Shown here: one piece after another, positions 38,794 through 49,279 of the stretch
Position numbering within the stretch: the first letter of the stretch is position 1
Layout of the letters: each line of letters begins with the position of its first letter
Assembly: GCF_000241955.1 (NCBI RefSeq)
Contig: NC_016818.1
Coordinates: 3,100,001 to 3,164,000 of the forward strand
Source of the DNA: Rahnella aquatilis CIP 78.65 = ATCC 33071
Lineage (GTDB): Bacteria > Pseudomonadota > Gammaproteobacteria > Enterobacterales > Enterobacteriaceae
Length of the DNA stretch: 64,000 nucleotides
Direction: 5' to 3'
Notes under the pieces: model-generated
Database searches by the model: none
The model's input: the letters and a program-made list of their open reading frames with translations, nothing else
What the model was told of the DNA's origin: nothing
Program-made: the position numbers and the translations under genes

Positions 38794-39972
38794 ATGTTAA
38801 CCATTGGAACTGCACTGCGCACCGGCGCCACCCGCGTCATGTTATTAGGCTCTGGCGAACTGGGCAAAGAAGTGGCAATCGAATGCCAGCGACTGGGCCT
38901 GGAAGTGATCGCCGTTGATCGCTACGCTGATGCACCGGCGATGCAGGTCGCCCATCGCAGCCATGTCATTAACATGCTGGACGGCGATGCACTGAAACAG
39001 GTTATCGAAAGCGAGCGCCCTGATTTTATCGTGCCGGAAATTGAAGCGATTGCCACCAGCATGCTGGTCGAGCTGGAGAAACAGGGTCACAACGTAGTGC
39101 CTTGCGCTGAAGCGACCCGCCTGACCATGAACCGCGAAGGTATCCGTCGTCTGGCCGCCGAAACGCTGAAGCTGCCCACTTCCACTTATCAGTTTGCTGA
39201 TGACGAAGCGGCTTTCCGTGAGGCTATCGACGCCATCGGCTATCCGTGCATTATCAAGCCAGTGATGAGTTCTTCCGGTAAAGGTCAGAGTCTGATCCGC
39301 GGTGCCGATCAGTTGCAGGCGGCGTGGGATTACGCCCAGCAAGGCGGACGTGCTGGCGGCGGACGTGTGATTGTTGAAGGTCTGGTGAAATTTGATTTTG
39401 AAATCACCCTGCTGACTATCAGCGCCATTGACGGTATTCATTTCTGTGCGCCAATCGGACACCGTCAGGAAGACGGCGATTACCGTGAATCCTGGCAGCC
39501 ACAGCAAATGTCTGAACTGGCGTTGCAGCGCGCCAAAGACATCGCAGAGAAAGTGGTGAAAGCGCTGGGCGGTAAAGGTCTGTTTGGTGTTGAACTGTTT
39601 GTCTGTGGTGATGAGGTGATCTTCAGCGAAGTGTCACCTCGTCCGCACGACACCGGTATGGTGACGCTGATTTCTCAGGATTTGTCAGAATTCGCCCTGC
39701 ATGTGCGCGCATTCCTCGGTTTGCCGGTGGGCAATATCCGTCAGTTCGGTCCTTCCGCTTCTGCCGTTATTCTGCCGGAACTGACCAGCAACAATGTGAC
39801 GTTTACTGGCCTGGAAAACGCGCTGACCGGCTACAACCAGCTCCGTCTGTTCGGTAAGCCGGACATCAGTGGTAAGCGCCGCCTTGGCGTGGCACTGGCG
39901 ATTGCTGACAATGTCGAAGATGCCGTCGGACAAGCCAAACAGGCTGCGGCGGCAGTGATCGTTAAAGGCTGA
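38794..39972 (+). CDS. purT: Formate-dependent GAR transformylase PurT
   Basis: 392 residues, same length as E. coli PurT. ATP-grasp enzyme that makes formyl-GAR from GAR, formate and ATP, the folate-independent third step of purine synthesis. [20 protein letters not shown] (N-terminal domain), [18 protein letters not shown] (ATP loop), [33 protein letters not shown] (metal site) and [14 protein letters not shown] are diagnostic. Confidence 0.97.
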   Translation: MLTIGTALRTGATRVMLLGSGELGKEVAIECQRLGLEVIAVDRYADAPAMQVAHRSHVINMLDGDALKQVIESERPDFIVPEIEAIATSMLVELEKQGHNVVPCAEATRLTMNREGIRRLAAETLKLPTSTYQFADDEAAFREAIDAIGYPCIIKPVMSSSGKGQSLIRGADQLQAAWDYAQQGGRAGGGRVIVEGLVKFDFEITLLTISAIDGIHFCAPIGHRQEDGDYRESWQPQQMSELALQRAKDIAEKVVKALGGKGLFGVELFVCGDEVIFSEVSPRPHDTGMVTLISQDLSEFALHVRAFLGLPVGNIRQFGPSASAVILPELTSNNVTFTGLENALTGYNQLRLFGKPDISGKRRLGVALAIADNVEDAVGQAKQAAAAVIVKG

Positions 39973-39992
39973 GGTTGCCGGGGCTGAAGCGG

Positions 39993-40028
39993 AAAAAAAC
40001 CGGACGCCTGAAAAGGGTCCGGTTTTTC
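39993..40028. terminator. Bidirectional terminator between purT and yoaH
   Basis: AACCGGAC and GTCCGGTT form the stem, with an A-run to the left and TTTTTCTTT to the right, so it can serve both convergent genes. Confidence 0.85.
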
Positions 40029-40060
40029 TTTGCAGTAAAAGGAAACTGCGGATCACCGTT

Positions 40061-40243
40061 TTATTCGTCGTCTTCGTCATCAAAAATGACGGTCACGCGA
40101 TCGCCTTTGTGCGTTTCACGGATTTCTTCTGCAACGGTCGCAATGGCTTCGCCGCTGCTCATACCGTTTTCCATTAACTGGCGGATACGATCGGCGGCCT
40201 GTTCTTGTTCATGATGCGATAATGAAGGCATACCTGTCAGCAT
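40061..40243 (-). CDS. yoaH: Small conserved protein YoaH (UPF0181)
   Basis: 60 residues. [20 protein letters not shown] and [20 protein letters not shown] with an acidic tail FDDEDDE match the UPF0181 family. Function is unknown. Divergent from pabB as in E. coli. Confidence 0.93.
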   Translation of the reverse strand: MLTGMPSLSHHEQEQAADRIRQLMENGMSSGEAIATVAEEIRETHKGDRVTVIFDDEDDE

Positions 40244-40403
40244 GGGAGTGTCCTGTTGTACTGATGATGATGGAAGCCCGCGCAGTGCGGGGTTGCACAG
40301 TATACGCCTTATTCACGCAAATCGCCTGCGCTGCTTTCAGGCAGCCCGAACTGTGTTAGGATCCTGAAAAATAGCCATTGCGCCAGAGAAACTCATACCC
40401 GTC

Positions 40404-41780
40404 ATGCGATTCGCCCAACCCGTTGTTTTCCATTCATTACCTTATCAGCCCGATGCAGTCACTGAACGGTTTGCGCCGCTTTCTGCTTTGCCGTGGGCGA
40501 TGTTGCTGCATTCCGGTTCGGCACAGCACCAGCATAATCGTTTCGATATTCTGGTGGCCGATCCGCTGATCACGCTGACCACACGTGGCGCGAGGACGCA
40601 GATTGAGCACAACGGCATGAACGAAACGCGGGAAGAAGATCCGTTTGCTTTACTGGAAGAGCAACTGGCAGTGGCTGGTTTACAGGCAGAAAGTTCAGCA
40701 GATTTTCCTTTTCTGGGCGGTGCTCTGGGTTTGTTTGGTTATGATCTGGGGCGTCGTATTGAAGCATTGCCGGAAACGGCGGAACGGGATATCAACCTGC
40801 CGGATATGGCAGTGGGAATTTATGACTGGGCGCTGATTGCCGATCACCATTTACAGCGTCTGACGCTGATTTGCCACGGTGATGTTTCTGAACGTTTGCG
40901 CTGGCTGGCGCAATACCTGCCTGTTCCTGCGCCTGCGCCTTTTCGTTTACATGCGCCATGGCAGGCGAATATGAGCCGCGAAGAATACGGCGAGAAATTT
41001 CGTCAGATTCAGGAATATATTCACAGCGGTGATTGCTATCAGATCAATCTGGCGCAGCGATTTTCCACGCATTACAGCGGCGATGAATGGCAGGCTTTCC
41101 TGCGGCTGAATCAGGCCAACCGCGCGCCCTTCTCCGCGTTTCTGCGTCTGCCGGAAAATGCCGTTCTCTGCCTTTCCCCCGAGCGTTTTATCTGGCTGAA
41201 AGACGGTGAGATCCAGACCCGCCCGATTAAAGGTACGCTGCCACGGTGCGAAGATCCCGCTGAAGATGCTCAACAGGCAACGCGGCTGGCGGCATCAGAA
41301 AAAGATCGCGCCGAGAACCTGATGATCGTCGATTTGCTGCGTAATGATATCGGTCGGGTGGCGACACCTGGCAGCGTGCGGGTGCCGGAACTTTTCGTTG
41401 TCGAGCCCTTCCCCGCCGTACACCATCTGGTCAGCACCATTACCGCACGGTTGCCTGAAACCTGTCACGCCAGCGCCTTGCTGCGCGCCTGTTTTCCCGG
41501 CGGATCGATTACCGGTGCGCCCAAAGTACGCGCAATGGAAATTATCGAAGAACTTGAACCACAACGGCGCAACGGCTATTGCGGCAGCATTGCGTATCTG
41601 AGTTGCTGCGGCACGATGGACAGTAATATTACCATCCGCACGTTGCTCACTGCGCAGGGCAAAATTTACTGCTGGGCGGGTGGCGGGATTGTCGCTGACA
41701 GTCAGGAACAGGCGGAATATCAGGAAACTTTTGATAAGATCGCCCGTATTCTGCCTGAATTAGGAGACATACAGCCGTGA
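40404..41780 (+). CDS. pabB: Aminodeoxychorismate synthase component I PabB
   Basis: 458 residues. Chorismate-binding domain: [44 protein letters not shown] (active-site Lys), [45 protein letters not shown] and [10 protein letters not shown]. With PabA glutaminase it converts chorismate and glutamine to 4-amino-4-deoxychorismate for folate. The stop overlaps the nudL GTG start (GTGA). Confidence 0.96.
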   Translation: MRFAQPVVFHSLPYQPDAVTERFAPLSALPWAMLLHSGSAQHQHNRFDILVADPLITLTTRGARTQIEHNGMNETREEDPFALLEEQLAVAGLQAESSADFPFLGGALGLFGYDLGRRIEALPETAERDINLPDMAVGIYDWALIADHHLQRLTLICHGDVSERLRWLAQYLPVPAPAPFRLHAPWQANMSREEYGEKFRQIQEYIHSGDCYQINLAQRFSTHYSGDEWQAFLRLNQANRAPFSAFLRLPENAVLCLSPERFIWLKDGEIQTRPIKGTLPRCEDPAEDAQQATRLAASEKDRAENLMIVDLLRNDIGRVATPGSVRVPELFVVEPFPAVHHLVSTITARLPETCHASALLRACFPGGSITGAPKVRAMEIIEELEPQRRNGYCGSIAYLSCCGTMDSNITIRTLLTAQGKIYCWAGGGIVADSQEQAEYQETFDKIARILPELGDIQP

Positions 41781-42379
41781 CGTTGCTGGCACAACACGCG
41801 CCCTTACAGACATTTTCACCTGCCGTGGAAGATTTCATCCTGCGTTTTCAGTTGCAGCAACCGCGCCTGCCTGCTGCAGCATTGCGCGGAACCCGCCACG
41901 CCGCCGTATTAATCCCGATTATCTGCCGTCCGGAACCCACTATTTTACTGACACGCCGCGCCGATCAGTTACGTAAACACGCCGGTCAGGTGGCGTTTCC
42001 GGGCGGAGCGGCGGATGCCACCGATGCCTCAATTATTGCCACCGCATTACGTGAAGCGCAGGAAGAGGTCGCGATCCCGCCTGAACAGGTTCATGTATTA
42101 GGCACATTATCGCCGCAGGACAGCAGCAGCGGTTTTCAGGTCACGCCGGTTATCGGTCTGTTGCCCGTCGATGTGCCGCTGCATCCGGCTGAAGATGAAG
42201 TGGCCGAATTGTTTGAAATGCCGCTGCGCGAAGCGTTTGATCTGGCGCGTTATTACCCTCTGGATATTCACCGCAGAGGCACTCACCACCGGGTATATTT
42301 GTCCTGGTATCAGCAACAATTTGTCTGGGGACTGACGGCAGGAATTATCCGCCAACTGGCCCGGCAGGTTGAAGCCTGA
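41777..42379 (+). CDS. nudL: Nudix hydrolase NudL (CoA pyrophosphohydrolase-like)
   Basis: 200 residues, GTG start overlapping the pabB stop by 4 bases. The UPF0035/CoA-type signature [20 protein letters not shown] is followed by the Nudix box ([14 protein letters not shown]), with Glu residues for Mg binding. The family hydrolyses nucleoside diphosphate derivatives, probably CoA. Same neighbours as in E. coli (pabB-nudL-sdaA). Confidence 0.94.
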   Translation: MTLLAQHAPLQTFSPAVEDFILRFQLQQPRLPAAALRGTRHAAVLIPIICRPEPTILLTRRADQLRKHAGQVAFPGGAADATDASIIATALREAQEEVAIPPEQVHVLGTLSPQDSSSGFQVTPVIGLLPVDVPLHPAEDEVAELFEMPLREAFDLARYYPLDIHRRGTHHRVYLSWYQQQFVWGLTAGIIRQLARQVEA

Positions 42380-42490
42380 GCTTAGTGATTACATTACGAT
42401 CACATTTTTGCATCAAATAAGTTTATTTCATGCGAAAAATGAAACTTTTGCCTCTCAGCCCTTTTAAACTATAAGTCTATCCATAAGAAC

Positions 42491-42516
42491 AAGAGACCCC
42501 TCCAGGGGCACTCTCT
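42491..42516 (+). other. Stem-loop in the sdaA leader
   Basis: agagacccct and aggggcactctct pair imperfectly around a CC loop, 70-95 bases upstream of the sdaA start. It could be a nudL transcript end or part of the sdaA leader; the T-tract is absent. Confidence 0.35.
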
Positions 42517-42584
42517 GCTGTTTGTTCATTTATGGAAGCCAGGGATCCCGTTCCCTGCCGCAATCTATTACAGGAGTATTCGAC

Positions 42585-43949
42585 GTGATTAGCGTTTTCG
42601 ACATGTTCAAGGTCGGGATTGGCCCTTCCAGTTCCCATACTTTGGGCCCGATGAAAGCAGGGAAACGGTTCGCTGATGACCTGCTGGAAAAGGGCATGAT
42701 GCCTGCCGTTACGCGTGTCGCCGTGGACGTATTTGGTTCTTTGTCTCTGACAGGCAAAGGCCACCACACAGATATCGCCATTATTTTAGGCCTGGCGGGT
42801 AACCAGCCAGATACCGTCGACATCGACGGCATTCCCCATTTTATCCGCGACGTTGAGCAACGTGAACGCCTGCCGTTGGGCGGAACCCAGCATGAAGTCG
42901 ATTTCCCCCGTGATACCGGTATGGTGTTCCGCGGGGAGAATTTGCCGCGTCACGAAAACGCCATGCAAATTCACGCTTTTGCGGGTGACAAGATGATTTA
43001 CAGCAAAACCTATTATTCGGTCGGCGGCGGCTTTATCGTTGATGACGAGCATTTCGGTCAGCCGGTGCTGGACGAGGTGACAGTACCGTACAGCTTTAAT
43101 TCGGCCAGTGAAATGCTGGCAAAATGTAAGGAAACCGGACTGTCATTATCCGGCCTGGTGATGAAGAACGAACTGGCGCAGCACAGTAAGCAGGATATCG
43201 AGCAGTATTTTGAGAAGATCTGGCACACCATGCAGGCTTGTATCGATCGCGGCCTGAACACCGAAGGCGTTCTGCCCGGCCCGCTGCGGGTGCCGCGTCG
43301 TGCTTCTGCCCTGCGCCGGATGCTGGTGTCTAACGACAAACTTTCCAGTGATCCGATGAACGTGATCGACTGGGTGAATATGTTTGCCCTCGCGGTTAAC
43401 GAAGAAAACGCGGCGGGCGGACGTGTCGTGACAGCACCAACCAACGGTGCATGTGGCATCGTGCCAGCGGTGCTGGCGTATTATGACCAGTTCATTCAGT
43501 CGGTCAGCCCGGATATTTATCTGCGTTATTTCCTGACTTCCGGCGCTATCGGCATTCTGTATAAGATGAATGCGTCGATTTCAGGCGCAGAAGTCGGCTG
43601 TCAGGGCGAAGTCGGCGTAGCCTGTTCAATGGCGGCGGCCGGTCTGACGGAATTGCTCGGCGGCAGCCCGGAACAGGTGTGCGTTGCGGCCGAAATTGGC
43701 ATGGAACACAATCTGGGATTAACCTGTGACCCGGTTGCCGGACAGGTTCAGGTTCCTTGCATCGAACGTAATGCCATCGCATCAGTGAAAGCCATTAACG
43801 CCGCCCGTATGGCGTTACGCCGTACCAGCGAGCCGAGAGTCTCACTGGATAAAGTCATTGAGACGATGTATGAAACCGGTAAAGATATGAATTCAAAATA
43901 CCGGGAAACCTCACGCGGCGGTCTGGCGATTAAAGTTCAGTGCGACTGA
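42585..43949 (+). CDS. sdaA: L-serine dehydratase (iron-sulfur)
   Basis: 454 residues from GTG 42585, chosen for CAGGAG upstream and alignment of VISVFDMFKVGIGPSSSHTL with the E. coli start. It deaminates L-serine to pyruvate using a 4Fe-4S cluster. NGACGIVPAVLAYY, GAEVGCQGEVGVACSMAAAG and HNLGLTCDPVAGQVQVPCIE contain the cluster cysteines and conserved loops. The C-terminal CD, needed as the 'tail-in-mouth' inhibitor/ligand in this family, is present (IKVQCD). Follows nudL. Confidence 0.95.
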   Translation: MISVFDMFKVGIGPSSSHTLGPMKAGKRFADDLLEKGMMPAVTRVAVDVFGSLSLTGKGHHTDIAIILGLAGNQPDTVDIDGIPHFIRDVEQRERLPLGGTQHEVDFPRDTGMVFRGENLPRHENAMQIHAFAGDKMIYSKTYYSVGGGFIVDDEHFGQPVLDEVTVPYSFNSASEMLAKCKETGLSLSGLVMKNELAQHSKQDIEQYFEKIWHTMQACIDRGLNTEGVLPGPLRVPRRASALRRMLVSNDKLSSDPMNVIDWVNMFALAVNEENAAGGRVVTAPTNGACGIVPAVLAYYDQFIQSVSPDIYLRYFLTSGAIGILYKMNASISGAEVGCQGEVGVACSMAAAGLTELLGGSPEQVCVAAEIGMEHNLGLTCDPVAGQVQVPCIERNAIASVKAINAARMALRRTSEPRVSLDKVIETMYETGKDMNSKYRETSRGGLAIKVQCD

Positions 43950-43969
43950 TCCTGTCGAAAAGATGACAT

Positions 43970-44022
43970 TTTCCTGCGGTATTTTCAGGTTGTATTATTT
44001 TCAACCCATTTACCGCAGGAAA
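43970..44022 (+). other. Large stem-loop after sdaA
   Basis: TTTCCTGCGGTA (43970-43981) and TACCGCAGGAAA (44011-44022) are perfect 12-bp complements, with a nested GGTTG/CAACC hairpin in the loop. It follows the sdaA stop by 20 bases and probably stabilises or terminates the mRNA, although a T-run is lacking. Confidence 0.6.
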
Positions 44023-44404
44023 TACCATCGGGCTGGTAGCTGGCAGCAATAAAACCTTCACTAACAACAACCTGTTGTATTATCAATACATAATGGTAGT
44101 GGGACTTGCATTATACCCTGCAGGTGCGGCATGCTGATTTTCGCCTGATTTTTCCTGTCCGGGTACCCCCTTATTACGTCTGCTTAAACGTCGGAAATGG
44201 GCAGAAAAAAAAGTGACACCGTCACCTGAACGGTCATTGTTTCGATTTGAACAGAGAAATACAGGGAGTTTGCCGCAACTCAGACTGAGCGCCCGACGAT
44301 TTACAGCTACTATCTATAAAAACGAAATGGCTGTTACGCATCGGTAACCCTTTAAAAATAATAATTTGAGCCTGCATTTAACTCGGGATAAAAGGATTAG
44401 AACG
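44023..44404. other. Intergenic region before pdeD
   Basis: About 380 bases without a gene. AAAGTGACACCGTCACCTGA (44209-44228) includes an internal GTGAC/GTCAC dyad that may be an operator. AAAGGATTAGAACG precedes the pdeD start. Confidence 0.4.
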
Positions 44405-45997
44405 ATGCTGTTCTCCCAGACCGGACTTGCGAAGTATCGCTACTATCGCATTGCGCTCGCCAGTGCAATAGGGATAGGTACGCTGCTTCTGACGCTGGGC
44501 GTTCGTATCTACGAACAAGCTCAGGTCATCGCCGAAGACCAACAGCGTGTGGCTACTCACACCGTTGAAAAACTGGAAAAATTGCTTGAGCCAGCCTCTC
44601 CGGTCGACAGAGTTGTTCCTGTCGACCAGACACTCACCTGTAACGCCCTGCAACCTCTGTTGCAACAAACCGTCGCCCGGATGCAAACATTACGTTCAAT
44701 CAGTGTCGTCAGCAACGGCACCATTGTGTGTTCGAGCCTGGTGGGCACGTTGGATCTGAATTTCAATAAAACCTTGCCTGCCTTCGCACAAGGTAAAACC
44801 CAACTTGAGTTGCGAGCCTCGAAATGGAGCCGGGCCGATACACCAACGCTGATTTTATGGCATCCGTCCACAGCGGATAATCTTAACGGCGAACTGTTTA
44901 TCTATAACATCGGGATCTTGTCGAATTTCCTGCTCGAACCCCAACCGCCTTACGCCAGCCACATCGTGCTCAACGTCGGAGAGCAAAATCTCGAATACGG
45001 CAAAAAAACAATCGTCAGTACCAACGCCCTGCCGCGACCGCCTCTGCTGAGTGCCCGCTCGGAAAAATATGATTTTTCAGTCTCTATTTATGGCGACAAA
45101 GCCAGCACGCTGGCCTGGGAGGAACTGTTTTCACATCTGCCGCTGTCGGTTCTGATTAGCCTGCTGTCAGCAACGGCGGTTTATCTGTTCTCCGGCAGTC
45201 GCATCAGTCTGGCTTATCCGATCAGCCACGGCATTTCCCACCGCGAGTTTAAAGTCTATTGTCAGCCCATTATCAACAGCACAGACGGCCGCTGTATAGG
45301 CGTGGAAACGCTGATGCGCTGGAAAAACCGCCGGCAGGAATGGGTTTCGCCGGATGTATTTATTCCTCTGGCTGAACAGCACGGCTTAATTATTGCGCTG
45401 ACGCGTTATCTCATTCAGACCGTCGCTGAAAATCTGTCAGTATTTCCGGCAACGCCGGGTTTTTACGTCAGTATTAATGTTGCTGCGCAACACTTCAATA
45501 ATATGGAAATTGTTGATGACATCCGAAAGCTGTGGCTCCCGGCGCAGCCCTCGGTTTCTCTCATGCTGGAACTGACGGAGCGGACGCGGTTACAGGAGTT
45601 ACGTGCAGCGGAAATTTCACAATTAAAAGAAATGGGTATTCTGCTCGCCATTGATGATTTCGGGACAGGTCACAGTTCACTGAGCTATCTCAAAACGCTC
45701 AATCCGGACGTGTTGAAAATCGATCAGGCGTTTACGGCCTCCATTGGCACTGACGCGATTAATGCCACTGTCACGGATACCATCATCACGCTGGCGCAGC
45801 GTCTTAATTTGAAACTGATTGCCGAAGGAGTGGAAACCCGTGAGCAGGTGGATTATCTGCGCGAGCGTAAGGTCGATTCATTGCAGGGTTATTACTTTGC
45901 CCGCCCGATGCCTATAGAAGTCTTCCCGATCTGGCTGGAACGTTATAAGAAATCCAGGCAGAACATGGAATTACAGGATAAGACAGATCCGCTCTGA
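44405..45997 (+). CDS. pdeD: c-di-GMP phosphodiesterase, CSS-EAL type (PdeD)
   Basis: 530 residues from ATG 44405 (AAGGA upstream). TM1 at ~15-33. The periplasmic CSS domain (~35-235) carries LTCNALQPLLQQ and the CSS motif in GTIVCSSLVGTL, the redox-sensitive cysteines that control DsbA/DsbB-dependent activity in this family. TM2 is at ~240-255. The EAL domain follows, with the eponymous motif as ETL (GVETLMRW), DDFGTGHSSLSYLKTLNPD, LKIDQAF and AEGVETREQ all retaining metal/c-di-GMP ligands. It hydrolyses c-di-GMP to pGpG. Position between sdaA and yoaE identifies it with E. coli yoaD/pdeD. Confidence 0.93.
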   Translation: MLFSQTGLAKYRYYRIALASAIGIGTLLLTLGVRIYEQAQVIAEDQQRVATHTVEKLEKLLEPASPVDRVVPVDQTLTCNALQPLLQQTVARMQTLRSISVVSNGTIVCSSLVGTLDLNFNKTLPAFAQGKTQLELRASKWSRADTPTLILWHPSTADNLNGELFIYNIGILSNFLLEPQPPYASHIVLNVGEQNLEYGKKTIVSTNALPRPPLLSARSEKYDFSVSIYGDKASTLAWEELFSHLPLSVLISLLSATAVYLFSGSRISLAYPISHGISHREFKVYCQPIINSTDGRCIGVETLMRWKNRRQEWVSPDVFIPLAEQHGLIIALTRYLIQTVAENLSVFPATPGFYVSINVAAQHFNNMEIVDDIRKLWLPAQPSVSLMLELTERTRLQELRAAEISQLKEMGILLAIDDFGTGHSSLSYLKTLNPDVLKIDQAFTASIGTDAINATVTDTIITLAQRLNLKLIAEGVETREQVDYLRERKVDSLQGYYFARPMPIEVFPIWLERYKKSRQNMELQDKTDPL

Positions 45998-46025
45998 AGG
46001 CAGAAAACCTGCCTTTTCCGTCCAT

Positions 46026-46053
46026 AAAAAACGGCGACCTGAGTCGCCGTTTT
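46026..46053. terminator. Bidirectional terminator between pdeD and yoaE
   Basis: AAACGGCGAC-CTGA-GTCGCCGTTT, a 10-bp perfect stem with A/T flanks on both sides. Confidence 0.9.
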
Positions 46054-46074
46054 ACATCCCGAAATAAAGCCCCG

Positions 46075-47634
46075 TTACTGGTCTTCATCCCATCGGTCTT
46101 CTGATTTCAGCCGCGTAATGCGCACGCGTTCGATACGGTATTCCGACACGTCAAGAACTTCAAAGTGCAGCGACGCCATTTCGATCACCTCCCCCACAAC
46201 CGGCATCTGGCCTGATTTCGACAGCAGCAGCCCGGCAAGAGAAGCAAAATTGTCGTCAGCATTCACCAGCGTTTTGACGTCCAGAATTTGCTGCAACAGA
46301 TGTAAATCGGTCCCGCCTTTAGCAATCCAGGCATCACCGTCAGTCACGACGTCCGGCGTTTCATCTTCGTCCGGGAATTCACCCGCGATGGCCTCCAGCA
46401 CGTCCAGCGGCGTCACCAGCCCCTGAATCACACCAAACTCATTACTGACCATCACCAGACGGCCTTTGGCTTTGCGCAGAACCGCCAGCAGGTTGATGAC
46501 GTCCATGGTTTCCGGCACCACAATCGGCGGCGTTTGTTCCGCGAACGCGACAATGCTTTCACCATTTTCCAGCGTCACCAGCAGGTCTTTCGCACGGACC
46601 ACACCGATAACATCATCCAGAGAATAACGGCAAATCGGGAACAGGCTGTGCGGCGTATCGAGAAGCTGACTGCGGATTTCGGCCGGTGATTTTTCACAGT
46701 CTACCCAGGAAATCTCGGTGCGCGGCGTCATGATGCTGCGCAGGGAACGTGACGCCAGCGTCAGCACGCCGGTAATCATGTGACGTTCTTCTTCGGCAAA
46801 GGTTTCACCGACCGGCAATACATCACCAGCAGGCTCATCTTCATGCTCATTCTGGCGTTTCCCGCCCATCAGTCGCTGAATGGCTTCCGCGGTGCGTTCC
46901 CGCATCGGTCGGCTGGACTGGCTTTTCAGGAAATTACGGCGCGCAATCTGGTTGAACAATTCAATCAGGATGGAGAAACCAATCGCGGCATACAGGTAAC
47001 CTTTCGGAATGTGGAACCCGAAGCCTTCCGCAATCAGACTCAGACCAATCATCAGCAGGAAGCTGAGACACAGCACCACGACGGTCGGATGGTTATTCAC
47101 AAAACGCGTCAGCGATTTCGATGCCAGCAGCATCACGCCCATGGCGATGACCACCGCAGTCATCATGACGGCCAGGTTATTCACCATACCGACTGCGGTT
47201 ATCACCGCGTCGAGCGAGAAGACGGCATCAAGCACAACGATTTGTGCCACTACTGCCCAGAAACTGGCGTAACCGCGGTTCGTTGCACCATGCTCGTCAT
47301 GCCCTTCCAGCCGCTCATGCAGCTCAGTGGTGGCTTTGAACAGCAGGAATATCCCCCCGACTAACAAAATCAGATCGCGGCCGGAGAAGCTGAATTGCGC
47401 AATGCTGAACAGCGGCGTGGTCAGTTTCACCATCCACGAAATCAGTGACAACAAACCTAAACGCATGATCAGCGCCAGCGAGAGGCCGATAATACGGGCT
47501 TTATCACGCTGCTTCGGCGGCAGTTTATCGGCAAGAATCGCAATAAAAACAAGGTTGTCGATACCCAGAACAATTTCCAGCACGACAAGCGTCAGCAAAC
47601 CGACCCAGATTGAAGGGTCCATCAAAAATTCCAT
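46075..47634 (-). CDS. yoaE: TerC-family membrane protein with CBS and CorC domains (YoaE)
   Basis: 519 residues from ATG 47634 (GCGGAGTCTGAC upstream); [20 protein letters not shown] is near identical to E. coli YoaE. The TerC-like membrane domain (~1-240, about seven helices) keeps the acidic motifs [13 protein letters not shown] and [17 protein letters not shown] pair (~300-425) and a CorC/HlyC transporter-associated domain (to the end) follow. TerC proteins are linked to Mn2+ export and metalation of secreted enzymes; the exact role of YoaE is not established. Divergent from manX. Confidence 0.94.
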   Translation of the reverse strand: MEFLMDPSIWVGLLTLVVLEIVLGIDNLVFIAILADKLPPKQRDKARIIGLSLALIMRLGLLSLISWMVKLTTPLFSIAQFSFSGRDLILLVGGIFLLFKATTELHERLEGHDEHGATNRGYASFWAVVAQIVVLDAVFSLDAVITAVGMVNNLAVMMTAVVIAMGVMLLASKSLTRFVNNHPTVVVLCLSFLLMIGLSLIAEGFGFHIPKGYLYAAIGFSILIELFNQIARRNFLKSQSSRPMRERTAEAIQRLMGGKRQNEHEDEPAGDVLPVGETFAEEERHMITGVLTLASRSLRSIMTPRTEISWVDCEKSPAEIRSQLLDTPHSLFPICRYSLDDVIGVVRAKDLLVTLENGESIVAFAEQTPPIVVPETMDVINLLAVLRKAKGRLVMVSNEFGVIQGLVTPLDVLEAIAGEFPDEDETPDVVTDGDAWIAKGGTDLHLLQQILDVKTLVNADDNFASLAGLLLSKSGQMPVVGEVIEMASLHFEVLDVSEYRIERVRITRLKSEDRWDEDQ

Positions 47635-48226
47635 GTCAGACTCCGCAATGAGTAAAAGAAAAAAGACGCACAAAAACGCGATACGCCAGGCTGTCAGATG
47701 ACCGTCCGGAAGTATTGGCTACAGAAATAGCAGATGAAAGCGGTTTCAGTGCGACAGAAATCAGGCCCATTGGGGCAGATTTGCCGGTAAGAATGAGGTG
47801 AAAAAGCGAAGAATAGTGACGTCGGTGACAGTCCATAGGGAGGGCTGAGGCCCGGTACTCCTGTTCAGTTGTTCGGAAAATCACTTTAGCAGGAATGATT
47901 ATTTGAAGAAAGAGTGATTTTTTACCTTCAGCATCAATTTGAAACATCTATGCTGTTTTAATAGTCGATGTGAAACCGTATTCACAATACGTCGTTCAAT
48001 AACGGACAGTCGTCACAAAAATTATTTTTTCGCACACTAAAATAAATCACGTCGCACAACCGGTTGAGGTTCTGCCATTTTACAGTTTTGCAGTCTTATC
48101 AGAAATTAAGGAAAGTCAGAACGCAGGGAATGCCCTGTCCGCCTCAGGAATAAAAACGGGCGGATATCATCAGCACCATTACTTATGTGCATAACTCTTT
48201 CCAAGAGTTAACAGAGGAGGTAGCGA
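47635..48226. other. Regulatory region between yoaE and manX
   Basis: 592 bases without a gene. It contains the Mlc-type operator (48022-48046) and an 18-bp dyad TGTGAA-N6-TTCACA (47969-47986) that resembles a CRP site with its half-sites two bases too far apart. AGAGGAGGTAGCGA is a strong ribosome-binding site for manX. Confidence 0.6.
48022..48046. promoter_or_regulatory. Mlc/NagC-type operator upstream of manXYZ
   Basis: TTATTTTTTCGCACACTAAA followed by ATAAA gives TTATTTT and AAAATAA arms around a GC-containing centre, the form of Mlc/NagC operators. Mlc represses manXYZ in E. coli when glucose-type PTS sugars are absent. Confidence 0.7.
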
Positions 48227-49189
48227 GTGAGTATTGCTATTATCATCGGCACGCACGGGTCAGCAGCTGAGCAGTTGCTGAAAACAGCGGAAATGATTTT
48301 AGGTGAACAGGATAATGTCGCCTTTATTGATTTCGTTCCCGGCGAGAATGCCGAAACCCTGATCGAAAAGTACACGGCAAAGTTGGGTGGTTTAGACACC
48401 AGCAGCGGCGTCCTTTTCCTGGTCGACACCTGGGGTGGCAGCCCGTTTAATGCCGCCAGCCGTATTGTTGTCGATAAGGAAAATTACGAAGTTGTCACCG
48501 GTGTTAACATCCCAATGCTGGCAGAGACTTTCATGGCCCGCGATGACAACCCTTCTTTCGCAGAGCTGGTTGCCATTGCAGTGGAAACGGGGCGTATTGG
48601 CGTAAAAGCGCTGAAGACCCCGGAACCTGCTGCTCAAGCCCCTGCTGCCGCCCCTGCGCCAAAAGCAGCCGCCCCGGCTAAACCTGCCGGTCCGAACGAC
48701 CATATGAAGATCGGCCTTGCCCGAATCGATGACCGTCTGATCCATGGCCAGGTAGCGACCCGCTGGACCAAAGAAACCAACGTGACCCGCATTATTGTTG
48801 TCAGCGACGAAGTGGCTGCCGATACCGTGCGTAAAACGTTGCTGACTCAGGTTGCTCCTCCTGGTGTTACCGCACACGTTGTCGACGTCGCGAAAGCTAT
48901 CCGTGTCTGGGATAACCCTAAATACGCTGGCGACCGCGTCATGTTCCTGTTCACTAACCCGACGGATGTTCTGCGTCTGGTTGAAGGTGGCGTGAAAATT
49001 ACCTCCGTTAATATCGGCGGTATGGCCTTCCGTCAGGGCAAAACTCAGGTCAATAATGCCGTATCTGTCGACGAAAAAGATATCGAAGCGTTCCGTAAAT
49101 TGAACGAAAAAGGTATCGAACTTGAAGTGCGTAAAGTCTCTACCGACTCACGCCTCAAGATGATGGATCTCATTAATAAGATGAATTAA
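48227..49189 (+). CDS. manX: Mannose PTS enzyme IIAB (ManX)
   Basis: 320 residues, GTG start. The IIA domain (1-~125) has phospho-acceptor H10 in IIGTHGSAAEQLL. An Ala/Pro-rich hinge (PAAQAPAAAPAPKAAAPAKP, ~128-150) leads to the IIB domain, with its phospho-His in RIDDRLIHGQVATRW. It passes phosphate from HPr to mannose, glucose, glucosamine and similar sugars taken up by ManYZ. First gene of manXYZ. Confidence 0.97.
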   Translation: MSIAIIIGTHGSAAEQLLKTAEMILGEQDNVAFIDFVPGENAETLIEKYTAKLGGLDTSSGVLFLVDTWGGSPFNAASRIVVDKENYEVVTGVNIPMLAETFMARDDNPSFAELVAIAVETGRIGVKALKTPEPAAQAPAAAPAPKAAAPAKPAGPNDHMKIGLARIDDRLIHGQVATRWTKETNVTRIIVVSDEVAADTVRKTLLTQVAPPGVTAHVVDVAKAIRVWDNPKYAGDRVMFLFTNPTDVLRLVEGGVKITSVNIGGMAFRQGKTQVNNAVSVDEKDIEAFRKLNEKGIELEVRKVSTDSRLKMMDLINKMN

Positions 49190-49279
49190 TAAGTGCATCG
49201 CGTTTTACAGATTCCTTCAACGTTATCTGTCTGATGTACCTGTTTATACTCAGCGTCCTTTGGTCATAGGAGAAGTGCA

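Noticed and set aside
47969..47986. CRP site upstream of manX
   Set aside because: TGTGA and TCACA are separated by 8 bases instead of the required 6, so it is mentioned only as a dyad.
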